A stretch of DNA of 64,000 bases from Dromiciops gliroides (Eukaryota; Chordata; Mammalia; Microbiotheria; Microbiotheriidae), in the NCBI RefSeq assembly GCF_019393635.1, contig NC_057867.1, positions 51,532,143-51,596,142 on the forward strand. Reading direction: 5' to 3'. Position numbers and translations under genes: made by a program. The notes under the pieces were generated by a model, which was given only the letters and a program-made list of their open reading frames with translations, ran no database searches and was not told the DNA's origin. This document shows, piece by piece, positions 22,440 through 33,856 of the stretch (the first letter of the stretch is position 1; each line of letters starts with the position of its first letter).

Positions 22440-23130
22440 CATAGGGCTCTGGGATGGAGGGATTTTGCCCTGGAGGGGGGATTATGCACCTCCCCAGGGG
22501 AATGAATACCATGAGTCAGGCCAGTACAGGTCTCTGGAGGTGGTGCTCACCAGAGGGGTGGGCGGAGTACCAAGTTAGCACCTAAGTCAGAAGGTTTGTG
22601 TAGGTGTGTGGGAGGTAGGGCTTACCGGAAGCATGGGCCACTTGACCCTCTAACAACGCTGAGTTCTTTTCCCTTGTAGGAGAACCCACCCTAGGCCGCC
22701 TAGTCTGAAAGACCACATCGGGAGGACCCTGGGAGATGGGACTCCCCAGAGAGGAAGCCATTCTGGTTTTGACTGTGTATGGGCTCAAGGGGCAGGTGTT
22801 TGCATGAGGTGCTGGGGACTGAACGTTTTCTTGAATGTAATCCAGGGGCCATTTGGAGAGCCCTCCCAAGAAGGATGGGAACTTTAGGCTCCTAGATCCC
22901 GAGCTGGAAAGGACCTCAGAGGCCAGCTAGCCCAGCTCCCCAAATGACAAGAAGACCTATAAGACCTACCCAACATAGCTGTTGTGAGGCTCACATCAGA
23001 GTAGGTCCATAATTATGAGCTATTAATATTATTGCTTGAGATCTCCTAGGAGAGAGGTAGAGAGAGGCCAGATTAAAGGTGGGAGAAATCACCTTCCTCT
23101 TACCCCACGCACGCTCCTGGGGCCATAGCT
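22440..23130. other. Unassigned sequence with a MIR scrap
   Basis: A short MIR-like piece is at about 22895-22945 ('gagctggaaaggacctcaga'). Nothing else is recognised. Confidence 0.35.
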
Positions 23131-23420
23131 TTGAGATTTCCTTTCTAGAATGTTCCACAGCTCACGTATGACTTTCCTGTGCCACTGACAGTCAATGTTG
23201 ATTTTGGAGACTTTCCGGTCTTGCTCAGTCATTCATTTCAGTGAAACACTCATCTCAAAGCTGCTCTGACAAGTTTCAGGTGTCATCCGCAGCCTTGGTT
23301 TAGGAATAACTTGTAGAGAAGCTACAAGAGGAGCGCATCACAGAACCTCTCCTGCGGTTTTCACACATGACTGCTACCTGGAGCTGAGTCTTTCCTTTGC
23401 CTGAGAGGAGTCAGAGAAAG
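23130..23420. promoter_or_regulatory. Candidate conserved non-coding element
   Basis: About 290 bp free of recognised repeats and dense in short factor-like motifs, such as 'gactttccgg' near 23208 (NF-kB-like on the - strand). It lies about 10.5 kb upstream of the CD40LG start site. No function can be assigned from sequence alone. Confidence 0.2.
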
Positions 23421-23499
23421 AATGAGCATCAAGGGAGCTCTGTTCCCATTTCTAGTTTCAAAAGGAGTTAACAGCTCAAAGGGTAATCACCTTCACACA

Positions 23500-23660
23500 C
23501 TGTGGGGTTTGATGAGCTCCAAACAGGCCACCTGGCTTCTAGGCCCATCTCTGCCAGGAGCTTGCTGTGTGACTTTGAGCAAATCACTCCCCCTCTCTGG
23601 GCCTCTGTTTCCTCTTCTGTACAGTGAAGGGCTCAGAGATGCTCTCTAAGGTCTCTGCCA
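23500..23660 (+). repeat. MIR copy
   Basis: Sense MIR with 'gagcttgctgtgtgactttg' and 'tctgggcctctgtttcctct'. Confidence 0.65.
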
Positions 23661-23749
23661 ACTCAGCTGGCCTGTGTTCTTTAAATCCCAGCAAATACCA
23701 AGCTTCAGATGGGCACAGCTATCATTTAGGAATTTGGAATCCATTTTTG

Positions 23750-23889
23750 TTTTTGAGGGGCAATGGGGGTTAAGTGACTTGCCCAGGGTCACACAGCTAG
23801 TAAGTGTCAAGTGTCTGAGGCCGGATTTGAACTCAGGTACTCCTGAATCCAGGGCTGGTGCTTTATCCACTGCGCCACCTAGCCACCCC
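23750..23889 (-). mobile_element. CORE SINE (tail type II)
   Basis: Reverse-oriented full copy. The target duplication 'tggaatccatttttg' (23735-23749) matches 'tggaatacatttttg' (23890-23904) at 14 of 15 positions. Confidence 0.92.
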
Positions 23890-24140
23890 TGGAATACATT
23901 TTTGAAGGGCCATTGAGACAATGTGATGGGTAGCTCAGGAAAGATGGGAATTCCCAGACCTGGCCAAATGTGTGTGAGTTTGGATGGACATTGTTGTTGC
24001 TGGTACTGAGGCCATGCTCAGTTAGTTCACGGTGTTGCAGGGGCCTTGAGGGCACCTCTACCCCAAAAAACCGAATCCTGTCTCCAACCCCCTAGCCAAG
24101 TAAGTGGTCACATCTAGCCTTTGTTTACAGATACATTCTA

Positions 24141-24226
24141 GGGCCTCAGACACTTGACACTTACTAGCTGTGTGACCCTGAGCAAGTCACTTAACCCTCA
24201 CTGCCCCGCCCAAACAAAAAAAACAA
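24141..24226 (+). mobile_element. CORE SINE, 5'-truncated (tail type II)
   Basis: Only the 3' half is present, from 'gcctcagacacttgac' to the tail. 'acagatacatt' and 'acagataaatg' flank it, so it looks like a true truncated insertion. It probably landed in a CR1/L3 element. Confidence 0.8.
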
Positions 24227-24239
24227 CAGATAAATGTTA

Positions 24240-25110
24240 GGAAGCTCACCACCTCCCAAGGCAGTCAAGTGAACTTGGGGACAACCCCATCAACAGGAAG
24301 TTTTCTCTGACATCCAGCCAAAACTGACCTTTCTGCCATTTCCCATCACTCAGACAGACCCCAATGCTTGTCATCACATTCTCTAAGATCAAGTCATATT
24401 CCTCTTCCAATACTTGAAAACAGTAATTGTGTCCCCCCTAAAGCATTCTTTTCTCTAGGCTGAACATCTCCAGTACTTTCAGCCAGTCCTCATGTGGCCC
24501 AGTCATAGTCTGGTGCTTAGCATAGTACTGACTGCCCTTCTCTGGATACTTTCTGGCCTATCAGGGCACTTCCTAACAAACAGCTCAGAGACCTGAGTCT
24601 GTGGGCTGAGATGTGGGCTGAGAGAGGCAGCATTGAGCAGAACCATTGCCTCTCTGGACCCTTTATCTCTTTTGATAACAGCCCACAATAGCAATAGCTT
24701 AATTAATTGCCTTATCATACCTTTGACTCATTTGGAGTTTGCATTCCACTAAGGCCCCCCCCCCAAATCTTTTTCCCAACTGTTGTCCAGTCATACCTCC
24801 TCCATCTTGTCCTTCTTAAGTTGGTCAGTTGAATCCAAATCTGGAATCTCTTTCAAATTTTGTCTTATTAATTTCAGCCCATGGGTGTCTTCTGTTATCC
24901 AACATGTTAGTTTTCCTTCCTATATTCATGTCATCTGCAAATGTGATAAAAATGCCATCTATTCCTCCATCCGAGTCATTAATAAAACTGTTAAAAAGCA
25001 CAGAGCCTAGGACAGATCTGTGAGGTACTCCATTAGAGACCTGTCCCCAAGATGCTATCTGCTCATTTGTTAGTGATGGTACTTTGGGTCTGGAGCTTTG
25101 GGTACTTTAA
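24240..25110 (-). repeat. CR1/L3 LINE fossil
   Basis: Antisense CR1/L3 sequence. Recognisable blocks are 'caccacctcccaaggcagtc', 'taggctgaacatctccagta', 'catgtcatctgcaaatgtga', 'gagtcattaataaaactgtt' and 'ctgtgaggtactccattaga'. These are the usual order for this ancient family. Confidence 0.7.
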
Positions 25111-25200
25111 CCAGTCTGGAACATACCTAACTATGTTGTACTGGATCCTGCATGCTTAGCATGGTGCCTAGCACAGAATTAACACTTAGGAAGCCCTCGT

Positions 25201-25377
25201 TAGGGCAGCTAGGTGATGCAGTGGATTAAGCGCCGGCCTGAATCCAGATTCAGGAGGACCTGAGTTCAAATCCAGCCTCAGACACTTGACACTTACTAGC
25301 TGTGTGACCCTGGGTAAGTCACTTAACCCTCATTGCCCTGCAAAAAAAAAACAAACCACAAAAACAAAACAAACAAA
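25201..25377 (+). mobile_element. CORE SINE (tail type II)
   Basis: Full copy with a long A/C-rich tail. Flanks 'aggaagccctcgt' and 'aggaagcccttgt' are the target duplication. Confidence 0.92.
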
Positions 25378-25439
25378 AGGAAGCCCTTGTCGATTGACCA
25401 TCACATAACCCATATCTTTCCTCATCCACAATGATAGTG

Positions 25440-25670
25440 TGAAACAGAGTAACAACAATAGCTAACATTTATATAGCACCTGCTGTATGCCAGGCACGGT
25501 GCTAAGCACTTTACAAATGTCACCTCATTTGAGCCTCACAACAACCCTGGGAGGTAGGTGCTATTATGACCCCCATTTTACAGATAGAAAACTGAGGCAG
25601 ACAGAGGTGAAGTGACTTGCCCAAGGTCACACAGCTAGTGAGTGTGTGTCTGAAGCTGGATTTGGCAACT
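25440..25670 (+). repeat. THER/MIR-class SINE
   Basis: Starts 'aacaatagctaacatttata', continues 'tgtatgccaggcacggtgct', 'cctcacaacaaccctgggag', then the CORE segment 'cacacagctagtgagtgtg'. This is the older therian SINE layout. Confidence 0.75.
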
Positions 25671-25679
25671 GGAGAAAAG

Positions 25680-26590
25680 TTATCCAATAAGGGTCAGAGG
25701 AAGAAGAGCCAAGTAGAGGTGACTAGCAACTCACGGCTAAGGGGTACCATTATAGTTCTTTGTCAAACTGCGTTGAAATGTCTGCTGCCCTCCAGGGGCA
25801 CTGATCTAGAGATGGAATTATGGGATGTGTTTCCTGATTGCTTGTGAATGTACATGACCAATGTCTGGGCAGGTAAAGATTCTCTCCACAGATTCTTCTG
25901 CCCCTATCTTAAGGCCCAAAAGAGTTGCTGATCTGTATCGGAGGAGAGAGTTTCCATACTAGGAGTTTCTTACACTGTAAAATCACTGCTCCCAGTTTCA
26001 AACAAACAAATCTTTGATTGAACACTTTCAGTCAAGTACAGGGGTCAGAAATCAGATTACAAAGGGCTGACAAACTTTAATGGATGGTGAGGAAATGGAG
26101 GCCACAAGTATTGTGAGGACTGCAAGATCAATCCAAGGTAGCAGTGCAATATGTCGGCCAATAAAGTTAATGTGCTCTTGGGCTTCGTGATGAGAGGCCC
26201 AGATTCCCGGAGTAGAGGTTATAGCCCCACTGCACCTCTGCCCAGGTGAAACTACAGATGGAGCATCATGTGACATTCAGGGCTCCATATTTCAGGAAAG
26301 ACATTAATAAGATGAAGTGTGTCTAAGGAGGACACTGATGATGATAAAGGGCATTGAGTCCATAGGGGATCAGCTGGATGAACTGGGGGGTGTTTAATTT
26401 GGTGGGGACATGAGAACTGTTTTCAAGTTTCTGAGGGCTGCCACATGGTAGAGGGATTAGACTTGTTCTGTTTGGCCATAGGGGATGGCACCTGGAGCAA
26501 TGGGTAGAAGTTGCAAAGAGGGAAATTTGGGCTGTGATGTTGCCTAACGATGAGTGTGCATCATTAAATACAGTGTCTTAAGAACCGAAG
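25680..26590. other. Unassigned intergenic sequence
   Basis: No gene is recognised. A few stretches near 26290-26450 look like decayed LINE sequence but cannot be classified. Confidence 0.35.
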
Positions 26591-26596
26591 TCCAAT

Positions 26597-26748
26597 GGGG
26601 CAGCTAGATGGCACAGTGGATAGAGCACCAGCCCTGGATTCAGGAGGACCTGAGTTCAAATCCGACCTCAGACACTTGAGACTTACTAGCTGTGTGACCC
26701 TGGGCAAGTCACTTAACCCCCATTGCCCCCCCCACACACACAAAAAAC
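26597..26748 (+). mobile_element. CORE SINE (tail type II)
   Basis: Full copy whose tail begins with a C-run and a short ACAC run before the A-rich end. Confidence 0.9.
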
Positions 26749-26754
26749 CACCTA

Positions 26755-27065
26755 CAGCAAATCTGGTCTCAGACACTTCCTAGCTCTGTGATCCTGGGAA
26801 AGTTGCTTGACCTCTTTCTGCCTCAGTTTTCTCAATTGCAAAATGGGGATAATAATAGCACCTATCTCACAGAGTTGTAAGAATCAAATTTGCCATTTCC
26901 TTCTTTAGCTCATTTGACAGATGAGGAAACTGAGGTAAACAGGGTGAAGTGACTTGCCCAGGGTCACACAGCTAGGAAGTGTCTAAGGTGGGATTTGAAC
27001 TCAGGAAGATGAGTTTTCCTGACTTCAGGCCCAACACTCTATCCACTACAGCGCCGCCTAGTGTC
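26755..27065 (+). repeat. MIR followed by THER-type SINE end
   Basis: Sense MIR at about 26755-26890 ('ctagctctgtgatcctggga'), then a THER/CORE piece at 26905-27065 ('cagatgaggaaactgaggta', 'gacttgcccagggtcacaca'). Confidence 0.65.
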
Positions 27066-27479
27066 CGAGTGAGATTAAGTGATAGAGGATAGTTCATATA
27101 CTCCACTGATCCCCTCACAATGTGAAGAGCAACCAGGAAGACTGCCAGCAGTGAAATTCTGGGAGAAGATGGATGTGAGTCACGGAGGGACAGGCACATC
27201 TGGGCTCTGAGCTGCATCGATGTGGAGCTGGGAGTAGACATCCACATTGATGAGACCACAAGTTCACAGAAATATTGGAGTAGAGCAATACTTCCTAAGC
27301 ATGAAAGCTGTTACAACATGCACTTCAGGAGGTAGTGGGCTTCCCCTTCATTGGAGGTCGTTGAGCAAAGGCTGGATGCCCAACTTATTGGGTACATTGG
27401 CCAGGTACGGCTTTAACTGAGTGGGTTTGAAAGTCTCCTCCAACTGACATTCTGGGATTTTGTGACATTTCCATCTATA

Positions 27480-27955
27480 CACTTTGGCTCCAGCTGAATT
27501 TTATTGCTCTCTCTGCCCCCTAAATATACTATGTCTTTGCTCACTGTTCTCTATGACTAGGATTTCCTCCCTCTTCATCTTCACTTACTGAATCCCAACT
27601 CCTCCTTTAAAGTCCCCTCCTCCAAGAAGTCTTCCTTGATTTCTCTGCTCTGTCTCCCCACCATCTCCACCCATCACCCTTTTTTTCTTTTTTTTTATTA
27701 TTTTTTTTCCATCACCCTTTTTTACTGTCAGTAACAACCCTTCACTTCAAGCTGCCTTGTCTCGCATTTCTCTGAGGCACTCATGTAATACAGTGTCTTC
27801 TCAACATCTGGTGGAATCTTATCCCTCTCCTAGACTGTGAGTTCCAGATGAACAGGGACTCTGCTTTATCCTAAACTTGGCAACTTTTCCAGTGCTCTGC
27901 ATACAGTGATTGGCTAATAAATAATGGACTGATGGACATCTATTGAATTGAATCT
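27480..27955 (+). repeat. L2 LINE 3' end
   Basis: Sense L2: 'ccaagaagtcttccttgatt', 'ctagactgtgagttccagat' and 'gtgattggctaataaataat'. A T-rich duplication near 27680-27720 repeats 'catcaccctttttt', so this copy carries a small later insertion. Confidence 0.75.
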
Positions 27956-27959
27956 TCTT

Positions 27960-28830
27960 GTCTTCTACCCTGTTCAGACCATTTGGGGAGTGTCATGCAG
28001 TTCAAAATACCATGTGTTAGGAAGGGCACTGAACTGCTCCCTCGAGGATACCATTGAAGCCTACTGACTGCTCTTGCCTACTCTCTCTTGCTCTTGTCAT
28101 GTGGCCAAGTTCCAGAGTTGGGGGTGGGGTAGGACAGGAGGACTTGTTAAATGCAATCCCCACATTTGTGTTCTTCATTCCTTTGGGACGAAGTCCATGA
28201 CAGCATCACCTTACTCAGGGTCACAGGAGTTTAGCTTTAGACTTGGAAGACACCTTTGAGATCCTCTAGTCTAACCCTGTCCCTTCACAGAACAAAAAAA
28301 CAGAACCCAGGGAGGGAAGGTGCCCCACGGTGACACAGTGTGGCAGGGCTGAGAGTGCCTTTCTCACGGCACTGTCAGAGCACAAGCTCTGATCACAGAA
28401 TTTAGCCCATCCTTGTCTTCTTTTCCTTTCTGTAAAGAAATTTTTTCCTCTCCCACCTCCACTCAACATCTATTAAGTCCACGTAAACAATGATGGAGAA
28501 CTGTTGGCTGAATTTGCTGAGTCAGGAGCCCAGCCTGGACCCAGCAGCCCCCAGTTTAATGAATTGAGGTCTGGCTGAGGAAGGAAGTGCTAATATAGTC
28601 ATAGCCAGACAGTCACAGTGGGTGTGAGCTGATTCATGTCAGAGGGCTTGGACCACGGCATGCAAAGGATGCCAGCCGACAGATGGCAGAAGACCATCCA
28701 CTGAGAATTCTGTGGCGACCAGAAGGAAGGAGAATGTTTCCAAGGAGTAGTAGCCAGTCCGTCCTTCCCCTTGGACCTTTGATTTGTGGAAGTGTAATAA
28801 AGAGATATCCCCATTATATTATGAGAAAAA
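27960..28830. other. Unassigned sequence with a MIR scrap
   Basis: A reverse MIR-like piece is at about 28220-28375. Nothing else is recognised. Confidence 0.35.
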
Positions 28831-28837
28831 GAAGAAG

Positions 28838-29290
28838 AGCTAACATTTATATAATGCTTACTATATGCCAGGCACTGTGCTAAGCGCTTTATAATTATTA
28901 TCTCATTTGATCCTCACAACAACTCTGGGGGAGATGAGTGCTATCATGAGCTCCATTTGACAGATGAGGAAACTGAGGCAAACAAGGTGAAGTGACTTGC
29001 CCAGGGTCACATAGCTAGTAAGTATCTGAGGCCAGATTTGAACTCCCGTCTTCCTGACTCCATGCCCAATGCTCTACCCAAGGCCTGACATTATATCCAA
29101 ATTTCAAGGCAATATGGCATAGTGGAAAGAGGCCTGGATTTGAAGTACCAGAAGAAATGCCACTTGACAACTGTGTGACCCAGAGCAAGTCCCAATCCCT
29201 CACTGGGCCTCAGGTACCTCCCCTTCTCTGTAAAATAAGGGGTATGAACTACAGGGCTTCTGGAGTTATTTCCAGCTCTAAATTGTGGAT
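28838..29290 (+). repeat. THER-type SINE followed by MIR
   Basis: THER-like copy at about 28838-29095 ('agctaacatttatataatgc', 'gccaggcactgtgctaagcg'), then a sense MIR at about 29105-29290. Confidence 0.75.
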
Positions 29291-29365
29291 CCTTTGGTGA
29301 GGCCCTGAGCCAATCAATTTCCCTCCCTCGGCCTCAGTTTCATCATCTATAAAATGAAGGGGATG

Positions 29366-29510
29366 GGGGCAGCTAGGTGGCGCAGTGGATAGAGCACTGG
29401 CCCTGGAGTCAGGAGTACCTGAGTTCAAATCTGACCTCAGACACTTAACACTTACTATCTGTGTGACCCTGGGCAAATCACTTAACCCCAATTGCCTCAC
29501 TAAAAAAAAA
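29366..29510 (+). mobile_element. CORE SINE (tail type I)
   Basis: Full copy. 'aaaatgaaggggatgg' on the left and 'aaaatgaagggaatgg' on the right are the target duplication. Confidence 0.92.
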
Positions 29511-29629
29511 AAATGAAGGGAATGGATTAGATGGTCTCTAAAGTTTCTTTGAGCTCAAGATCCATTATATATGTATATGTTTAATATAATCATTGTTGAA
29601 TGTTAGAACTGGAATCAGACCTTAGTGAT

Positions 29630-29800
29630 CACAGTATCCCAGCTCTAGAGCTAGAAGGGACCTCAGGGGTCATGAAAATGAGGCCCAAGAAAGGTGAGCA
29701 AGTGACCCATCCAAGATCACACAGACAGCAAGTGACAGAGGCAGGATTGTAACCCAGCTCCTTTGACTCCAGAATCAGCTCACTCTCTCCACTATTATAT
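29630..29800 (-). repeat. MIR copy
   Basis: Reverse MIR: 'ctagagctagaagggacctc', 'tgacccatccaagatcacac' and 'tttgactccagaatcagctc'. Confidence 0.65.
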
Positions 29801-29895
29801 AGACTTTGTCTAATTTCCATAATTCTACAGATGTGTAAACAGACCCAGAGAGGGGATAATTTTTTGGTAGAGCCAGGATTAGAAAGTACCCAAGT

Positions 29896-30051
29896 AGGGG
29901 CAACTAGGTGGCACAGTAGATAGAGCATCGGCCCTGGATTCAGGAGGACCTGAGTTCAAATCTGGCCTCAGACATTTAACCCTTACTAACTGTGTGACCC
30001 TAGGCAAGTCACTTAACCCCAATTGCCTCACCAAAAAAAAAAAAAAAAAAA
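29896..30051 (+). mobile_element. CORE SINE (tail type I)
   Basis: Full copy with a run of about 20 A. A perfect 15-bp target duplication 'agaaagtacccaagt' lies at 29881-29895 and 30052-30066. This is one of the youngest-looking copies. Confidence 0.94.
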
Positions 30052-30373
30052 AGAAAGTACCCAAGTCTCAAAACTCTTAGGTTAAGAGTTCTTTTGTCTG
30101 TCTCCCTCCCAAAGCTGGAACTAGGGGAGGGTGATTGGGATTTTGTCCCAGGACACCAACATCTAGGGTGGGAAAACTTCTACCAGGGAATGAATTTCTT
30201 CTATTCCAGTCTCTCAATGCCTCATAGAACAAATGTGAATTTTGAAGATACTGATTTGATAACAAGCCAAGAGTTGTTGTAGTCGGAACAATGGCGATCC
30301 AAACCTGGTAGGTAGTGAGACTCCAAGAAGGAGCAGAAGGCACAAAGTTTAATCAAGGAAGAGACTGGTATGA

Positions 30374-30374
30374 G

Positions 30375-30412
<38 letters not shown>
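30374..30412. repeat. (GTT)n microsatellite
   Basis: About 13 perfect GTT units. Confidence 0.95.
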
Positions 30413-30734
30413 AATGCTGTTAGAACTTAGTCAATGTGAGAGAGTGAAGAGAACAGTCTCTCGTGGCCAATGACCCAAGCTAGAGTGAAGGAGGCTTGTT
30501 TTGAAGAATGTCTGGGTGTAGAACCTAGAGAAACAGCTAGCTTGTGCTTCTGGTGACTGTGGAAAGTATGGTTATGCCCTCAAGCCCACCAAGAAAGGAT
30601 TGAGGTTCCCCACAGAGCAAGAAGGAGATGCTGATCCTGACGGTGGAGCAGACTAAAGTTGTAACAACCAGTTTTACACCCCAATTAGATTCAGTGACTA
30701 AGCTGAATACCTATCGCTTGCCCCAAATTCTCAG

Positions 30735-30890
30735 GATCATAGATCTAGAGCTAGGAGGGACCTCAGAGACCATCTAGCAGAATACCCTCATTTGTTGTTT
30801 TTACATAGGAAGAAACTGACGCTCAGAGAAGCTAATTGACCTACCCAAGGTTGAGCAAACAGCAAGCATCAGAGGTGGAACTTAAATTCT
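30735..30890 (-). repeat. MIR copy
   Basis: Reverse MIR: 'gatctagagctaggagggac' through 'aaattctgactctttcc'. Confidence 0.6.
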
Positions 30891-31117
30891 GACTCTTTCC
30901 AACGTATTCCCCCCTTACACTAGAGTAAAAGAGATTTTGCCTGAGCCAGATGCTAGATAGAGGACCAGGAATCAGAGCTTTGACTGGCCATTTTTGTACA
31001 TGGCACAAAGAGATCCCAAGACACCGGATAGTTCACCTGGAGTGTGGCCACTGGCCACCAGAAGAAGAGGAATCATCTGATGGTTTCCTTATTGAACTAA
31101 CAATTACTGCTAACTAA

Positions 31118-31420
31118 GGGGAAGCTATGTTGCACAGTGGATAGAGCACTGGCCCTGAAATTGGGAGGACCTGAATTCAAATTGGACCTCAGACACTAAC
31201 TAGCTGTGTGATCCTGGGCAAGTCACTTCACCCCAGTTGCCTTAAACATCTGAGGCCATCTCCAGTCGTCCTAATCTATATCTCGCCACTGGACCTAGAT
31301 GGCTCTGGAGGAGAGAGTGAGGCTGGTGACCTTGCACAGCCCTCCCTCACTTAAATCCAATTCAGTGCAAGTCATGACCTCACCCCATGTCATGGTCTTC
31401 TTCCAGAATGAAGGACAACA
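31118..31420 (+). mobile_element. CORE SINE with long distinct 3' tail
   Basis: The SINE head is followed by a ~150-bp tail with 'atctgaggccatctccagtc', 'gatggctctggaggagagag' and an end 'gaatgaaggacaaca'. The same composite occurs at 53101, so it is a separate SINE family, probably mobilised by an RTE-type LINE. Confidence 0.85.
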
Positions 31421-31849
31421 GTTGCTAGCTAGGTGTTAAACTCAGTTGTTTCTACACATTGAAGGACTACTAGGGCTTTCAGCACCCCCTAAATCTCCCT
31501 GCCCTGGGGCAAAATTCTAGTTACCCTACCCTAGTTATAGAACTTGCTGGAGTATTCTTATCAGACTGGGAAGAAAAATCTGTAGTGCCAAGGTTGCAGT
31601 CTAAGAAGAGAAAACAAAAATAAAACACTTTATTCCTTGGGTTAGGGATGACAGGAGAGCCACAGAGAGAGGCAAAGCCTCCCTCTCCCATTGCTATCAG
31701 AGATATCTTATAAAGCTGCCCAAGGTTTCTTTCCACAGGTTTATAAAAACTGGGCCTCAGCCCTAGTCTGACCCACTGCCTTTTTCTCCTTCTCTCCTCT
31801 TCATTGCTATGACTTTTTGGTCACACGAGCCATTGCTAACATTGCCACA

Positions 31850-32300
31850 TCCTAACCTAGGGGCCTGGGAAGCCAGCATCTGGCCAGGGAGCCATTTTCA
31901 CAATGCGGCTCCCACGAGCATCTTCCCTCAATGGAATTAAACAACCTTGGAGAAGAAATGAGATGTCCAGTTCTGATAAAAATCGTGCTATTTGCATGGG
32001 AGCTGCTTTGTGAATAGCTGTTTGCTGCACACTCACACAGGACAGGATGCTGGGGCGTGGGTGGTGATGAGCTGATGCTGAGTCTACTGGCGGTACGCAT
32101 ATCTGATCACTGCAGTATTTGACATTGTTTTCTTTCCAAACAATTTGGAATTAATTACAGAAACAAACTTTTCACTGTGGTCTCTGGCCAAACATGAGTC
32201 TCTTGATACCTTCAGCCTGTCACAGAACATTTCAAGAGTTTCTTTAACCGTGAATGCCTTGTGGGAAGAGAATGTAAATAGCATTTAGAAAAGTTGATTT
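31850..32300. promoter_or_regulatory. Candidate conserved upstream element of CD40LG
   Basis: About 450 bp without recognised repeats, 1.5-1.9 kb upstream of the CD40LG start site. It has an octamer-type 'atttgcat' (31990-31997) and AT-rich homeobox-like cores ('ggaattaattac' near 32148). Its position and composition suggest a regulatory element, but this is inference. Confidence 0.3.
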
Positions 32301-32454
32301 CTTGACACCCAAGTAATTTACTGTTGATACTTTGGGGGCTTGGGGTGGGAGAGTGGCTTGTCTCATGACAAAAGTGAAGTGTTACTGCTTATTTGGCAAG
32401 CCCAGGTCATGCTTCGAGAAAATCCAGGTGATTCATGGGTCTAATGCCGGATCA

Positions 32455-33060
32455 AGTCAATTAAATTCAACAAATATTTATTCAAGTACCTACTATGTAT
32501 CAGCTCCTCGGATTGTGTTGAGGTTACAAAGACAAAAAAAATTCAAACAGTCCGGGTGTTCAAGGAGATTTTAATCTAATGAGGAGCTTATAGCAAGTGA
32601 CTGGACAGGGAATAGGGCCCAGATATGGGAGTTCATTGGTATAGGGAGCTCCCTGTGAGAAAACTCCCTCTACCAATGCAAGTCAGCATCTTTTCTGTAA
32701 CTTTGAGTCCTAGAGAGTCTGGTCTAGAGTCTAGAACACTAAGAAATTAAGTGACTTGCCCAGGGCCCCACAGCCAACATGTAACAGAGGCAGGACATAA
32801 ACCCAAATGGACTTGGTTCCTAGACCAGCTTTACCTACTATATCATGCTGTCCCTCATGAGTTGGAATAGTACTTAATATTTTATCCAAAGTCCATTCAC
32901 TTGTTTTATCTTATTTTGAGTCTCATAAGAACCTGGAGAGGTAGGGAGGGTAGGCATTATTATTCCCATTCCTTAGATGAGGAAAGGAAAAGTGATTTGC
33001 TCAGGGTCATATATCAAATGGGTAGTGGAGCCAGAACCAAACCCAGGTGATCTTGTTGTG
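32455..33060 (-). repeat. L2 piece and two MIR pieces
   Basis: A reverse L2-type piece is at about 32455-32580 ('tcaacaaatatttattcaag'). MIR-like fragments follow at about 32740-32850 and 32880-33060. Confidence 0.55.
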
Positions 33061-33524
33061 GACCACTAGCAAGCAAAAGCTGATGGAAAAGTGAAGAAGT
33101 CACTATTTGATAGATTCACTTCTGGTGAATGATCATTTTGGCTAAGTTAGACTAAAATTTCTCCTTTGTCCTTAATCACAAAGTTTGGGTCTAATTCCCT
33201 TGAATGACTACCTCAAGTCCCTCTTTCTCTTGGACTTTTTTTTGGAGGGGTGGGGGGGTTGAACTGTACAAAGCCAAAAAGTATCTGAGAATTTCTAGTC
33301 CTCTGCCTTGCTTTGGGATGGACAGCCCTGACCTTACCGGCCTTGATTGTGTTTGAGGAGCAATTAGCCGGTTGTTCTCGAGTAGTCAAATCAATCCAAT
33401 CTTTTTTTTTTCCTAGACCTGGTTTCTTTTCCATAAACTGGAAATACATTAGTAAGACCGAAATTGAAGCCAGTCAGTCTTTGTCATTTTCCTTGAAACT
33501 GGCAAACCAAGACCAATCGAGCCT

Positions 33525-33790
33525 TGCCATAGGAAAATACTACCATTGGCTACTAAAGTTTTCAACGTCTCAAGGCACGAATGAATAGATGGAAGAAGCA
33601 ACTCGTCTCTTCTTTGCCACCCAAAGGGGGAAAGCCTGGAAGTGAATGGTATGGGTGCAATTAAAAAAAAAAAACAACCCTTTACGTAACTTTTTTACTG
33701 GGAGAGAACACCACGAAGCACATTTTCCAGGAAGTGTGGGCTGAGCTGATTGTGTGCTCTTAACTAATCCTGAGTAGGGTAGCAAGTACG
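33525..33790 (+). promoter_or_regulatory. CD40LG: CD40LG proximal promoter with two NFAT-type sites
   Basis: The sequence from about 33719 to the ATG resembles the human CD40LG promoter and leader as I remember them, which puts the start site near 33788. Two NFAT cores (GGAAAA) are visible: the - strand of 33723-33728 ('attttccagg', about -63) and 33532-33537 on the + strand (about -255). Both are close to the two NFAT sites described for the human gene. This fits calcineurin/NFAT-driven expression in activated CD4 T cells. An oligo(A) run at 33664-33674 lies between them. No strong TATA box is seen. Confidence 0.7.
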
Positions 33791-33856
33791 CCAGCCTTCT
33801 AATGCTGCTTCTGCAAGCTCTTCTGTCAGAAGATAGCATTTCAACTCAATCGAAGC

